Shown one piece after another: positions 51,071 to 63,300 of a stretch of 64,000 bases of DNA; the first letter of the stretch is position 1; each line of letters starts with the position of its first letter. A model generated the notes under the pieces. It did no database searches. It saw only the letters and a list, made by a program, of their open reading frames with translations, and was not told the DNA's origin. Position numbers and translations under genes: made by a program. This DNA is from Gigaspora rosea. Lineage: Eukaryota; Glomeromycota; Glomeromycetes; Diversisporales; Gigasporaceae. The stretch covers positions 299,588 through 363,587 of the forward strand of contig QKWP01000240.1 of the NCBI GenBank assembly GCA_003550325.1, given 5' to 3'.

Positions 51071-51850
51071 GATATAATGTCTTTTGAGAATCGACAGCTT
51101 TTTTATTTGCTAGAAAATATTCCTAGAGAAATTATATTCGCAATGTTAATGCTAATAATAAGGAAAATTTATCTTCAAAAGTTATCAATGAAGCAAATGC
51201 AACCGAAATTGCTTTATAGGTTGATAAAGAAAGCAATTTACTTTTTCGTATAACTAGAGATTGTTTTACCAAAGATTCATTTTTGAAATTTATGTAATAA
51301 GCTAATACATCTTGTAGTTATGAAGGTTAATGGCACTGACGAAAATTCTTAGTAGATAATAATCTGTTAATTGAAATAAATCAGTTAAAAATTGCAGTAA
51401 TTACTTTTTTTGTAGAATTGGAAATGATTTATCAAAGAACATTTTTGGAATTTATATGATAAGCCAATAATAATGCATTTTGTAGTTATGAAATTGATAG
51501 TGCTGATAAAATGTGAACTATCAGTTGGGATAATTAATTGATTCATCTTTTAGAAATTTATATGACAAACTGATATATCTTGTTGTTAGTTGGGATAATT
51601 AATTGATTCATCTTTAAGAAATTTATATGACAAACTGATATATTTTGTTGTAGTTATGAAAATGGATGGCACTTAAAAATATAATCTATCGGTCAGGATA
51701 ATTAGATGATTGGTTTATTTTTTTTGTGGAATTAGAGATGATTTTACTAACGATTCATTTATAAAATTAATGGCACTATTGAAACTCTGAGTATATATAA
51801 TCTGTCAGTTGGATAAATCGGTCAGTTTAAAAATAGTATTATTCAAAATT
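51071..51850 (+). repeat. Degenerate tandem repeats at the pseudogene 3' end
   Basis: Three to four decayed copies of a ~170-bp block containing ttttgtagaattggaaatga, gaatttatatgataagc, tgtagttatgaa and cagttgggataattaattg variants. One short segment (from gttggga at 51524 and again at 51589) is an almost perfect 65-bp tandem duplication. Residual reading frames (C-S-Y-E, F-V-E-L-E) suggest decayed coding exons. Confidence 0.6.
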
Positions 51851-53068
51851 TTGTATTGAGTGCAATATTTATAAGATATAGGTCATACAGCGATTAATAT
51901 CATAAAATTTGATCTGTCAGAACAAATTTTATAATATTTATCATTGTATGATCCAATATCGATATTATTGTGCAATTATGATCATAATTTACAAGTTATT
52001 ATTAGCTAACTGAATTTTAATTCGAGATTGTTGTGCTTATGTAATAATGTACAAAAAATAACAAGAAGAAAAAATATATAATCATAAGAGTTTGTACAAT
52101 AAAAACATTATTTATTCAAAAAGAGGAATTATTTTACTTAAATATTTATTTAATTTATATCAATTAGATATGACGCAAGTATTACATCAGTAAATTTACA
52201 GTATATACTCTATTTGGTGATATGCCTTATAATCATTCTTTCAAACTTTGGTTCAGGAATTACAAGATGAAACCCTTTCATTGATATTACTATTCCAATA
52301 GGTATGATTATCTTTTAAATTCAATGTTATATTTTATTATCTTAGCAGGTTCTTAATAATTAACAATGCTCTATATTTATCAATTACATATTGATAACAA
52401 TTACCAAGTACAATATAGTATTAGAAATACCAATTTATTTATTATAATGAATAAATGCCTTAGTTCTTAATATTATTTAAAAAAAACTTAAGTATAACTT
52501 AAAGGTAATTTCTTTTAAAATGTGTATAAGAAAATGATATAGATCTACATAGTTAATGTCTCTCTCAATCTCATTGACTATATCAAAAAGATGTATTCAA
52601 TGAATAGAATTTCATATTAACACTAATAAAATCACATGTTTTTACCTGTATACATACATGATCTCAAAAAAAACTTTTTGTTGGTTCAAATAAGTATTTT
52701 CTTGTACAAACTTTTAAGAAATAAGCTTTGGTTAGCAAAAGAGATGTTTTGAGAAATTTGTTTTAAATTTTTCTGATCATATTATATTACCCAATAATTA
52801 TGTGAAAGCAAAAATTTTATAGTGATGCTAGGTTAGGGCTGCAAAAATATTTTGAAATCAGATTTTTATTATATAAAATTAAAGTTTTTGCTATAAAATT
52901 TGTATTATGTAATATAAAATTATTGGTTTATAATTTTTACTATTTTAATTTTAGCTAAAATTATCATTATTTTTTCTTAAACTGGTCAAATCAAAATTTT
53001 TACAAAATTTGACTGAAATTTTTTCTTTAAATTGAAATAATATTTCTGTATGCCTAACTGAGTATATT
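51851..53068. other. AT-rich stretch, nothing supported
   Basis: No ORF, RNA or clear mobile element. A weak inverted pair (ttagggctgcaaaaatattt near 52833 and its approximate inverse near 53040-53057) was seen, without a target duplication. Confidence 0.3.
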
Positions 53069-53616
53069 TAGTGATAGGCAAATTTTGATTTTTTTAAAAC
53101 CCTACGTGTGATGCAGGGTCCCATATGGAATCTATATGGAATTTATGGGATTTGCAGGATTCACAGATAGAAAAGTTTCAAATTTTTCACAATTAATAAA
53201 TATAATATATATATATTATTGCTAGAAATGTACTGTAATTTCTCATTAAAATAATAATCATTTCTTATAAATCTTACTGCATTTTATTACAGATATAATG
53301 CTTATATAGATTTTGACTACTTAAATTATTAAATATATTAATTCAACTTTGTCTTAATTTTATTAATTTGTTTTTTAAAATATTATTATATTTAAAAATT
53401 ATAATGGTAAGAGTGCTTACATATATTATATAATATCTTTTTATCAAGAGGACTACCACTCTCCCCCTACATCATATATGAAGTATTTATATAATATATA
53501 GTATTTATATAATATATTAATATTTAGCTACCCCTCCTCTTAAGATATTACGTAATATCTGTTAGTGCACTAACAAAGTGATCAAATCATATAAGCATAT
53601 AAAAATTTATAAGTAA

Positions 53617-53902
53617 TAGGGTTCCGCAATTTGATTTGGTCTTCAAATATTTGAATCAAATATTTGATCAAATTCAAATTCAAATTTGACTATATTTGAT
53701 TTGATCAAATTCAAATATGGCCAAATTTGATTTGATTTGACAAATATTTGATTTGATTTGAAAATTATTATTAAAAATTCAAATTCAAATCAAATTCAAA
53801 TTCAAATATTTGAATCAAATCAAATTCAAATCAGAGTCAATTTGATTTGATCAAATTCAAATTGACCCAATATTTAATTTGATTTGAATTTGAGGAACCC
53901 TA
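53617..53902. mobile_element. hAT-like MITE with CAAATTCAAAT arrays, 8-bp TSD
   Basis: Exact 8-bp duplication ataagtaa at 53609-53616 and 53903-53910. Ends TAGGGTTCCGCAA and, inverted, TAGGGTTCCTCAAA. Virtually the whole interior is alternating tttgatttga and tcaaattcaaa motifs. The end sequence matches that of the 30109-30839 element, while the internal motif is different. Confidence 0.93.
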
Positions 53903-53933
53903 ATAAGTAATCAGGTGCATAACCAGGTATAAG

Positions 53934-54185
53934 CAGTGTTGTCACTTGGACATGTCCATACTATGTTTTTTGTCCAACATCCAAGATTGTCCAAAATCAT
54001 CCAAGCCTATGTCCCATATTTAACTAATCAATAAAGTAATTTAAAAAATATATATAATTATATATTTTTTAGGTGCTGGACTCATTGGTAAAAAAAATTA
54101 AAATAGATTATCTTAATAAAATTTTAAGTAATTTTTAATTTGAAAAATGTCCAAAATGTTCAAAAACGTCCAAGTGACAACACTG
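53934..54185. mobile_element. hAT-like MITE with CAGTGTTGTCACTTGGAC ends
   Basis: Exact 8-bp duplication ggtataag at 53926-53933 and 54186-54193. Terminal inverted repeats of at least 18 bp with no mismatch. Subterminal tccaa(g/a)(a/c) motifs (ccaacatccaagattgtcca on the left, tgtccaaaatgttca on the right). Non-coding. Confidence 0.95.
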
Positions 54186-54748
54186 GGTATAAGTGTAATA
54201 AATTTATAAGCAATAAGGTTATATATATACAAAAATTCATAAATGACTTATAAAAAAATAATCAGATTTATAATTTATAATTCAAACATAATCAATAATA
54301 GATTTCCACTTTATTAATAATAACAATTTAAAAATATATTTTAATATACAGTTTGCTTATATGTACATATGTATATATGTGAAATGAGAAACAAATCAAA
54401 AGTTAATTTGTTTTATTTATATCAAATACTAATTAGAAATTGGCCTACTTGTGTTAAAGCAGGCGGAATAATTTGCTAATATGGGCCAGATAATATAATA
54501 ATGCAGGCCAGACAATCTTAAATTAAAAATTTCATGCAAGAGTTTTTAAATCTCGCGCATTCCATATGGGATCACATGCAGATTCCATACATTGCCCATC
54601 ACTAGATACATTACAGACTAGGATGTCCAGGATTATATGATGCAATAAGGTTAATTATATGTGTGAACTTAGGTTGATTATATAATGGATATGAAATAAA
54701 TTTAAATTTATATGATTGAATATGCAATTTTTATTATTGTATAATATA

Positions 54749-55430
54749 CAGTTCTGGCCAGCATAAAATATCCACTTTTTATATATAAATAAAAAATTGT
54801 TTTTAATTTACAAACAAATAACTTTAAAAAAAATTGGTCTTACAAATTTGTTGTTTTTAGTCTAAACTACAATTCTGTAAAATAGATTTTTATTTTATTA
54901 TAAATTTAAAAAGTTATTTGAATCTAAAGTTAATATATAATTAAAAATTTGGCATTTAATATATAAAGGAGGTTGTTAAATATCGCAGGTTGCTATATCG
55001 CAGGTTAATATGATTGGCCAATTAGATCACAGGATCTTGTGTAACAAAATGAACGAAAAATAAAAAAAAATAAAAAAAAAAATCAAAAATTTTAAATAAC
55101 TTGAAATTTCATTATGTAAACTAGTCTTGGGCTTCTAATTAAAAGTTTTTAGCACTTAATTTTGTATATATATATACACCTTTAACCTAATTATAACTAG
55201 TTCTGACCCTAACCCTAACTAATAATCAATTTATTTTTTTTAAATATTAACCTGCAATATCACAACCTGCTAAATTTATCAAAATCCTATATAAAAAAAT
55301 TGGTTTTATAAATTTTTAACCAATCAGAATTTTGTTATACAAAAATAGCAAATCAGATTTGAGTATAAATCTCAAAATTTTGCGCTTTTAAAATAATTAG
55401 ATATCTTATTTGTTATGCTGGCCTGAACTA
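54749..55430. mobile_element. TA-flanked TIR element with cagttctggccagcat ends
   Basis: Left end cagttctggccagcataaaa, right end inverted tagttcaggccagcataaca, bordered by TA. The interior contains another inverted-repeat element (about 54974-55280) and a telomere-like ccctaaccctaac at 55206-55218. Tc1/mariner-like by TA and CAGT-type end; no transposase. Confidence 0.75.
54974..55280. mobile_element. Nested inverted-repeat element with cgcaggtt ends
   Basis: Left end gttaaatatcgcaggttg followed by atatcgcaggttaata; right end taacctgcaatatcacaac followed by ctgctaaattta. The two ends are inverted copies over about 33 bp with several mismatches. It sits inside the 54749-55430 element. The borders are approximate. 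Confidence 0.6.
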
Positions 55431-55444
55431 TATGTAATTTAATA

Positions 55445-55753
55445 CCGTATATTCCTGAAAATAAGCAACCCCTAAAATAAGCAACTCCCTGTTTTTTCAA
55501 AAATCTCAAAAAACGCGTTAGCAGTTGCTACATATAAAATTTTTTTCTACTAAGTAAACTTCAAAAGGTCTATTAAGTAAAGTTGTTCAGTGCATAAAAC
55601 TACACTTATAGTAAAAATTTGGTGTTATTTAGACAACTTTTTATTAGTACATTTTTTATTTTTTCAAAAAACTCAATATTTCAAAAATAAACAACCCCCA
55701 TTTTTGTGTAATTTTTTGGCCAAAAAAGGTTGCTTATTTTCGAGAATATATGG
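55445..55753. mobile_element. TA-flanked MITE with gaaaataagcaacc ends
   Basis: Left end ccgtatattcctgaaaataa then gcaacc; right end is its inverse with three mismatches. TA at 55443-55444 and 55754-55755. The end type resembles pogo/Tigger-like (Tc1/mariner) MITEs. A further subterminal repeat (aaaataagcaacccc twice on the left) is seen. Non-coding. Confidence 0.85.
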
Positions 55754-55755
55754 TA

Positions 55756-56292
55756 ATGCTTGACGCATAACACAACCTGTATTCATCAGCAAATTTTATA
55801 TATAGATATATATCGATTACTAAACGGTAAGATATATATTGATAATCAACACCCCTATCGATTTCTATCAACAGTAATAGTAATCGATATATATCCAGTT
55901 AATCGATATATATCGAATATGATATCAATTAATAATTATTATATTCACATTGTTGACCTATAAAAATTCACAAAAACGGGCATAACTTTTGAATCAGTGA
56001 TCTGAATTTGATGAAACTACTACCATTTGACTCAGCTCGCCAAGACAGTTCGAATGAGCTATAATACGTCCCTGTACAACCTCTGGTTGCCAAGATAGGA
56101 GTTGTTAAACATTTACTTCTATACTTATAGATCAGCAATCTGATTGGCTAGAAGATTGCTGCGGGCAAAAACGTTAGATCTGACATAACTGAAAGATGCC
56201 ATATTTATAGCTTATATTCTAGATATCTCATATATTATATTTATATTATTTATTATATATATTATATTTATTATAGTCATACTATATATTTT
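55756..56292. other. Stretch with tatatatcgat repeats
   Basis: Several copies of atatatcgat / gatatatatc (about 55799-55935), matching a second cluster at about 59540-59710, with the shared phrase cagttaatcgatatat. They may be remnants of one MITE family. The rest has no supported gene. Confidence 0.45.
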
Positions 56293-56308
56293 ATTAATAA
56301 TAGTTGTA

Positions 56309-57332
56309 AAGGGGTGTGGCGACTTAGAGAAGTTGGTAAGTTGTCGCCCCCAAGTGGCAGGTCTTGAGTTCAAATCCCACTGGTGACGCTTTTGAAAAAA
56401 TATACCTGTGTTCCGGTAACTGTTTCTTGTCGATCGGTTGGGTACATCACCTGTAGTCCTTGGTTACCATTTTGAATAGGAGCTTTCGGGCGAAGTTGTG
56501 TCTCATGATACAGACAAATCCAAGGAACCGGAGAAACAGAAACCCATTTGGCAAGTCCCAAGTAAGGAGGTAGCACTGATCTTCGACGGTGCTAACCAAA
56601 ACTAGAATATTGGACCGAAACCGGGGAACCAGACGTTGTCCTTGGGGACAAGGTCTACCAACCTGGCCGCTGAAGTCGCAACGGAGGAAAAGGACCCATG
56701 TTGAGGAATTGGGACCAAGGAGAAAAAAACCATAATGGCGCCTAATGCCAGGTAGATCAACCCTTCTGGACCAACTGGATTGGAAGTCTGGGAAAACGGT
56801 GAAGGACCGGTAGGAAAGTGATGGTGGGTATCGGGGTTGGAGTGAACCTTATAAGGGCAGAAGTAGGTAATGGTAGCGGTTGGGTATCTCCTGACTGCAA
56901 GTTGCTTGCCTCGGTGAGTGCGTAAGTTACTGAAGTGTAGGTAATACCTGTGTGGGACAGGGACTGCTCTACCAAGTTTACCCACGAGGATAAATTAGTC
57001 CTAAGGGGATGTAGGTAGCATCCGGGACTGTCTTCGACTGACTAATGTATCGGAGGGCTGTACCAGTGATCACAAGTAGGATTGACATGCAAAGCTTGGA
57101 CCAGAGAGTTTAAATAGGCAATCCCCTAGTCAGGTTGTAGGTATGGCAACTAGTGTAGAACCTTCGGGCGGACTACTTAAATTAGACAACCAAAAGTTGT
57201 ACGTGTGGCTAGTTGTACTCTCATTCAATGTAACTCAATTGTGGGTGCGCCCAAAGAGGCGCCCTTGATCCACAGGCTTGATTAAATAAACTCTCACCCA
57301 AAGCGGGAACTTTGGCACAAAAAAAAAAAAAA
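56309..57332 (+). mobile_element. 1.0-kb SINE-like retroposon with tRNA-like head and poly(A)
   Basis: A 16-bp direct repeat with one mismatch (attaataatagttgta at 56293-56308, attaatagtagttgta at 57333-57348) flanks the insert, which ends in about 18 A. Near its start are a pol III A box (tagagaagttgg, 56325-56336) and B box (gagttcaaatccc, 56366-56378) at tRNA spacing. The tRNA-like fold is degenerate: the T-stem pairs poorly. The body is GC-rich compared with all surrounding DNA, and no plausible ORF was found (the 127-codon minus-strand ORF lacks motifs). A ~1-kb length is long for a SINE. The insert is well preserved, so it is probably fairly recent. Confidence 0.8.
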
Positions 57333-57348
57333 ATTAATAGTAGTTGTA

Positions 57349-57846
57349 GTATATATTACACATGTAAAAGATATTGACCGTTACATTTGTAAAATTTCAA
57401 AAAGTATAAAAACGGCCAATGTGGACCCAAGTTCAACATCGAGCCTTCATACTCTTTCAAATAATAAAAACAACTATTAACTACACAAATCAAACAGTTA
57501 TTAGTATCCTCATATACTTTTAATTGTAGCCTCTTTCATAATTGCAAATTGCCTTAAATCTTCTTTGTTAAGTTTACTTAAAAACTCCATACTGACCTAG
57601 ATATACCACAGTAACAAAGTTTGAAGTTACACAAAGTGTTCACTGTCTAAGATCACTCTAGTTACCTAATATCTTTGAAGAAGTGGATATAGGATAACAA
57701 CATAATCATGCTTTTTGAACATTTTACAGGTTTTCGCAAGTTTTCGCAATTTAATTATAAATTTTTTTATTTATTATTATTATATAATATTTTAATTTAT
57801 TAAATATACAAGTTTTCGCTATTTAATATAAAATTTTATTTTTTTT
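57349..57846. other. Intergenic stretch, nothing supported
   Basis: A/T-rich DNA without recognisable gene, RNA or repeat. Confidence 0.3.
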
Positions 57847-57856
57847 ATTATATTAT

Positions 57857-58021
57857 TTTTTTTTTAAATGTTAAAGTGAGACCTTGCTTTTATCTTTATT
57901 AAATTTAATAGAAACTTTTTACAATACTGAAAGAAACTTCAATTTTTTAAATCTAATGCTTAGAATAAAAACTCAGACATATATATAAGTAAACCTAAAT
58001 ACTTATCTGCGGCCTAAACCT
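57857..58021 (-). mobile_element. 165-bp 5'-truncated LINE tail
   Basis: On the minus strand this matches the 3' UTR of the LINE at 41981-48311 (ggtttaggcc, then acttatatat, then ctgagttttt, then attaaatttaataaagata, then aaggtctcac) and ends in an A tail. The 10-bp direct repeat attatattat at 57847-57856 and 58022-58031 is the likely target duplication, though it is low-complexity. Only the last part of the 3' UTR was copied. Confidence 0.8.
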
Positions 58022-58031
58022 ATTATATTAT

Positions 58032-60312
58032 ATTTTAAATATTACATATATTATATATTATTATAAAAAAAATGACAAAAAAAATAAATCCAAAAAAAAC
58101 GAAACCAAAAAAAATTAAAAAAATAAAAACACAAAAATAAACTATTATATTCTTTATATTTGCTCATATTTGCTCATATTTGTTTATATTCGCTTATATT
58201 CGTTTATATTCGCTACTTCTTGCAAAGTGCCAGAAAGTTAGATTGTTTTCTTGCAAAGTTCTGAAAGAAGTAAGAATAAATAAAATAAAATAAAATAAAA
58301 AAATAAGTAAAAAAAACAAACAAAAAACAAAACTGAAAAAATAACAAAAAAAAACAAAAATAAAAAAATAAACTATTATATTTCGCTCATATTCGCCTAT
58401 ATTCGATTATATTCATTCATATTCGTGACTTCTTGCAAAGTACCAGAGATGTTAGAATTGGTGTTTTTGTAAAGTGCTAGAAAGTCAAGTCGTTTTCTTG
58501 CAAAGTTTCGAAAGAAGTAAAGGATAAATAAAATAAAGTTAAAAAAATAAGTAAAAAAAAGAAAACAAACAAAAAACAAAAATGTAAACAAACTAAATAA
58601 AAAAATAAACAAAGCCCCAAATTTCCATTTTGAGTTTGTGTTTTTGCAATTTAGAAATCGTCGAAGGTTTTCGCAAAGTGCCAGAATAAAATAAATTAAT
58701 AAAAATAAAAAAAAACAAAAACAAAAAACATGAAACAAAAAATAAATAAATGAAACCTTGCAAAAACTCGGAAAACTTGCGTTCTTGAACTTTCAAAATT
58801 GCTAGAGAAAGTAGTTGTGTGTTCTTGCAAAGTGTCGAAAGGCTGAATTAGCTTGCGCTAAGTACCGAAAAGTCACTGGATTTCTTGCAAAGTGCTAGTG
58901 GTAAAGTGTAGAAATAAAATAAAAAAATTAAAAAATTTAAAATAATATAAATCAAAAAAAAACAAAATAAAACTAAATGAAACAAAACGAAACTAAACGA
59001 AACTAAATGAAACCAAAAAAAAAACAAAAGAAAAATGAAAAACAATGTAAAATTAATAGAAGATCTAAATTATAAACAAAAAAAAAATCTAATCTGATCT
59101 TGTAGTACAATCATCGAAAAACATCGAAACATTTCGAAAATATTAGTTAAACGCGTCCTTGATATGATCTAGGTTACAGATCTACTGATCCCAAAATATT
59201 TTGAAAGTATTCAAAATATTAAAAAGAAAAAAGAAAGAGAAAAAAAAGAAAAAGAAAAAAAAGAGAGAGGAGAAAAAGGGGAGGTGGTAAAAGGAAGAGA
59301 GAGTAAAAATCATTCAAAAACGCTTTTTTTTTTTTTTTAAGTTTTTTTTATTTTGTAGTACAGTATATATTTTTATGATCTAGAACATATTACGGATTAG
59401 ATAGGCATAGAAAATTTTTTAAAAAATTTTTTTTTGGCTTTTTTTTTTTGCCCAGTGATTCAAAACACTATGTTATCATTAAAGATCTGTTAATCTTTAA
59501 AGATCTGTTAATCGTTAAAGATCTATTAATCGTTATATATCGTTTCAAATAATTCCGATTATAATCGATTTATAGATATATAACGATTTAATATAAAAAT
59601 GATATATATCGATTTAGATATATATCGATTTTTATTCAGTTAATCGATATATAGCGATATTTATAATCAATATAAAACAATTAAGTGTTATATATCGATC
59701 AATATCTATATATAAAATTTCCCGATGTTATTGATCATGACAAACCTATTTTTTTAGACAACTTCAAATTGATGAATTGATGAATAACGGAACTCATAAT
59801 ATATGACAAAACCCACAACGCATGATAAACATGAACCCATAATACATGATAAAACCAATAATTGTCTAGAGCATGGTGAAGGACTTTTAAAGTTTATGTA
59901 TAGTAATACAAAAGTTAAGTTGTTAATGCATCAATAGTTACATTTTGATTTTTTTTAAGGGTAGAGGGTATGTAGATTATTTTTATTAATAAATGAGTTA
60001 CTAAAAAATTTTATATTTAATAATAAAGAAAATTTTTACTAAGTAACTATATTAAATTTTTAGATAAAATTATAGAGGAGGGTTTCCTGCTTCTAACGAT
60101 AGTTGAATCATTAAAATTGGGCTAGTAGAACATAAGATATAGTTGTTTTATCTTTACGACCCTATTTTACTTAATGTTACACGTGATTTGATTGGCCAAT
60201 TTGTGATCACTCCTGCAGAATAGACCCCATCCCCACAAAATTTGATACTATAAAAACTTTATCAAATTTTATTTAAAATTAATAAAATTTTTAGGATATG
60301 TGTAGTTTTTTA
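58032..60312. other. A-rich stretch with duplicated cttgcaaagt blocks
   Basis: About 58120-58300 and 58365-58545 are two degenerate copies of a ~240-bp unit containing actattatat, repeated tatattcgc/ttatattcg, cttcttgcaaagtgccagaa, ttttcttgcaaagt and gaaagaagtaa. A third partial copy follows at 58620-58900. Purine-only tracts lie at about 59220-59310 and a triplicate of aaagatctgttaatc at 59483-59532. Minus-strand ORFs here are Phe/Leu translations of A-rich DNA and are not genes. Confidence 0.55.
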
Positions 60313-60327
60313 TTACAAACAATTTTA

Positions 60328-63300
60328 TTTTATTTTATTTTTTTTTTTTGGTGTTAAGGTAAGGTTTTGCCTTTGTCTTTATTAATAATTTGAGAATAAA
60401 ACCTTTAGGGTTTTATGAATTACAAATTATATTTACAAGAATCAAGACTCAGACTGTAAATAATAATACTACTTAGCTAATCTGCAACCTAAACCTACTA
60501 GAGTGGTTAAAACTCGCCTAGATTTGAATATGTAAAATAGAGTTTGTAGGGTACTAAAATTGATCCAGTTATATAACCAAATTTTAATTTTCCCGATTGC
60601 AAGTCCAACAGGAGGGCACCTGTTGTCAATATCATTATGTTGCTGATCAGGCATGCCACAGATACAACCATAAATATAGGGGGTACGGGTATAGGATAAT
60701 TGAGTACTTGTGGAATGGTATGTAGTATGTTGTGGTTGAATGTTATTAGTTTTTTTTCAGTTTGCTAATTTGGTACAATAAGGTTTCCATAATTGATTGT
60801 GTATATTTTGTGATATTTTAGATAGTAAAGTAATAGTAAGTTGTATTGCAATTTTGTAAAAAGTGTTAGTTTGAATAATAGTATTAATAATAGGTATAGG
60901 GATGAAACCTTGTAATGTTGAATAAATTGAAGCAGAGATAGAAGTTGGTGGTTGCATAAAAGAGAGACAAGAAAGATGAATTAAGTTATAATGTAGTGCA
61001 GATAGTTCTGTAACTGAGATGTCTAACACTTGTTGTGTGAAAGTATCTTTTATTGCTTGTTGAATAATAGAAAGCAGTATGTTGTTATTGGGGCAAATTA
61101 ACCAATGGTGATTTTGTTCGTGTTTGTTACAGATGATACATAAGTTGTTGTTAAATATAGTAGGGTAGAGGTGGTGTAAATGTGCCAGAGTAGGTAAAAT
61201 ATTAAGAAGGTTTTTAATGCGAAATGTTTTGAAGTTGCTTAGTTGAAAGTTAGTATAGTTGTATGATCTTTTATGATTGTTGTTTAGGAAAAGCCACGTG
61301 GCATTCCAATCAATTTGGTGTGATATTGGTATAATGGTTTCAATAAAGTGTTAAGATGACCATATTGAAATTGTATGAGCATTACAGATATTTTTAATTG
61401 TACGTCGAGTAGGTTGTTCTATATAGTATTGTTTATATTGAAGTGCAAATAAAGAATTGTAGATATTGTTGTAGTTAAGTGAAAGGACAGGTGCTAATGA
61501 GTTTTGTTGTGCTAGGTTATTAGCTATATTGTTGTATATATTATCACTATGAGCTCTTACTTTGTGTAAATGTATTTGATATGAATATGATTTGATAAGA
61601 TTAAGAAGTTTGTGCCAAATTGTCCAGTAGTTATAAGAAAAGATTTTGTGAGCCAGTAGTGGTTTAGATGTAAGTTTAAAATATTTAGAAATAATTGATT
61701 GTGAGTCTGTATAAATATGAATAGTACTGTGCCGTGGGCATGTGCTAATAGCAGAGAGTATTGACACTAGCTCAGTTTTGTATGATGATGGCCAAAATTG
61801 AATTTGGGCTATAAAATTTTAGATTGTTTGGTTATTAGCAATTTGTGTCTATCCAATGCCCATAGTGCATTGCTCTGTTGAAATGTTTTTAACTGATCCA
61901 TCAGTATAGAATATAAATTCAGATTGAGTAGAGTTAGTTAAAGCAAGTTGGTAAAGTAGCTTGGAGGNTATAGAATATAAATTCAGATTGAGTAGAGTTA
62001 GTTAAAGCAAGTTGGTAAAGTAGCTTGGAGGCTTGGTTTATAGTAAATATTTTATAAATTAGATTATTATATATTGGAATAGTTGGTGGTGATGGGATAT
62101 AGCTTGGATTACGAAGAGCAATTGAGTATAAAAGATCATGGTAATTTGTATGAAGGTTCAGTTTGTTAGAGGATGAAGTATAGTTTTTTCTTCCTAGAAA
62201 TTTGGTAGATAAAGTAGCAAAAATATTAAAGATGCAATGATTTTGAATACGAAAGGAATTAAAGTTGCATCCCAAGCAAGGTGTACAGGTAATATCTGGT
62301 GCAGGATATAGTGGTGGTCGAAGTTTGGTAGCCAGTGTGTAATTGAAATGGTATTTGAGTCTGAGTTAAACCTGCGAGCTTTGCCAATAATAATATTGTT
62401 ATCAAGATATGTAATTAGCCAAGTATTAGATTTAGTAGTATAATGGCCAGTATTAAAAGCTAGAGAGTTAACTGAAGGTAGTTGTAAGTTTGACTGTATG
62501 GTTCGAGTAGTATGATTAGCCAAAATAGTATTTTTCAATATGGAAAACCATTTTGGCTGTTTACCAGTTGGTAAATAATTTACTCTTGGTGAGATGTGTT
62601 GCCAAGCTAGAAGTATAGAATTGTAAGCTGAAGTTAGTTGTTCTATGTACAAAATTCTTTTTTTCTGTAATTGTTGTTTGAATATTGAATAAAGTGAATG
62701 TGTATTAAAAATATCTTCTAATGGTTTGTAAGGGTGGTTAATAGTATGTGGTAATGAAAGGTTGGGATTGATAGTAATTGTAAGATTTAGATGTCTTAAT
62801 AGTTGTATGATTTTAAAAGTTGTAGTATGTTTGTTGGGTCCATCAATTATTGGATTAGAATGTGCAAGAATATTAATAGTAGACCAAAGATTGTTTTGTA
62901 GTTGTTGTAGTCTAATATGTGTGCTTGTACCAAGAAGGTCTTGGTTATTAAGTCTAGTAAGGAAATTAGAAATATGATGCTGAAGTTGAATATCCCAGAT
63001 ATTTTTGATGCCATATATATTATGGTTAAGCATGGTGCTATTAGGTGTTGTTCTAGGGAGTTTGGCTTTGTGTTTTGCAATTGTTAAGTATTTGGACAAA
63101 ATTTTGTTGCATGTAGTTTGTGAAAGGACTATATTGTGAATGCAATATTCTAAAATAGGTAATAATACAGTATTAATAATATATGCAGCCTGTTTGTCCG
63201 TGATTTGTTTAGTTTGTAATATATTGGCCAAGTCAAAAATTTCTTGAAGGATTAATTTAGATTGTATATTATACTTAAGATTTGCTGTGAACCAGCATCC

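Larger units (their letters stand above)
53069..54604. mobile_element. hAT-like element hosting two nested MITEs
   Basis: Ends are tagtgataggcaa and, inverted, tagtgatgggcaa, typical of hAT termini. Flanking 8-mers are agtatatt and gatacatt, which differ by three transitions, so the duplication is eroded. Subterminal sequence tcccatatggaatc on the left is mirrored by gattccatac/ccatatgggatc on the right. Two smaller elements with perfect 8-bp duplications (53617-53902 and 53934-54185) lie inside. A purine-rich tract on the minus strand near 53450 may mark another old retroelement. No transposase recognised. Confidence 0.65.

Noticed and set aside
52833..53057. Possible ~220-bp inverted-repeat element
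   Set aside because: The ends match poorly and there is no target duplication.
56309..56400. Functional tRNA gene
   Set aside because: A and B boxes are present, but the T-stem pairs poorly and the sequence is the head of a retroposon with a target duplication.
56602..56985. 127-codon ORF in the GC-rich retroposon
   Set aside because: On the strand opposite to the pol III boxes and without recognisable domains; open frames are expected by chance in GC-richer DNA.
58397..59045. Phe/Leu-rich membrane-like ORFs on the minus strand
   Set aside because: They are translations of A-rich low-complexity repeats on the opposite strand; no conserved features.
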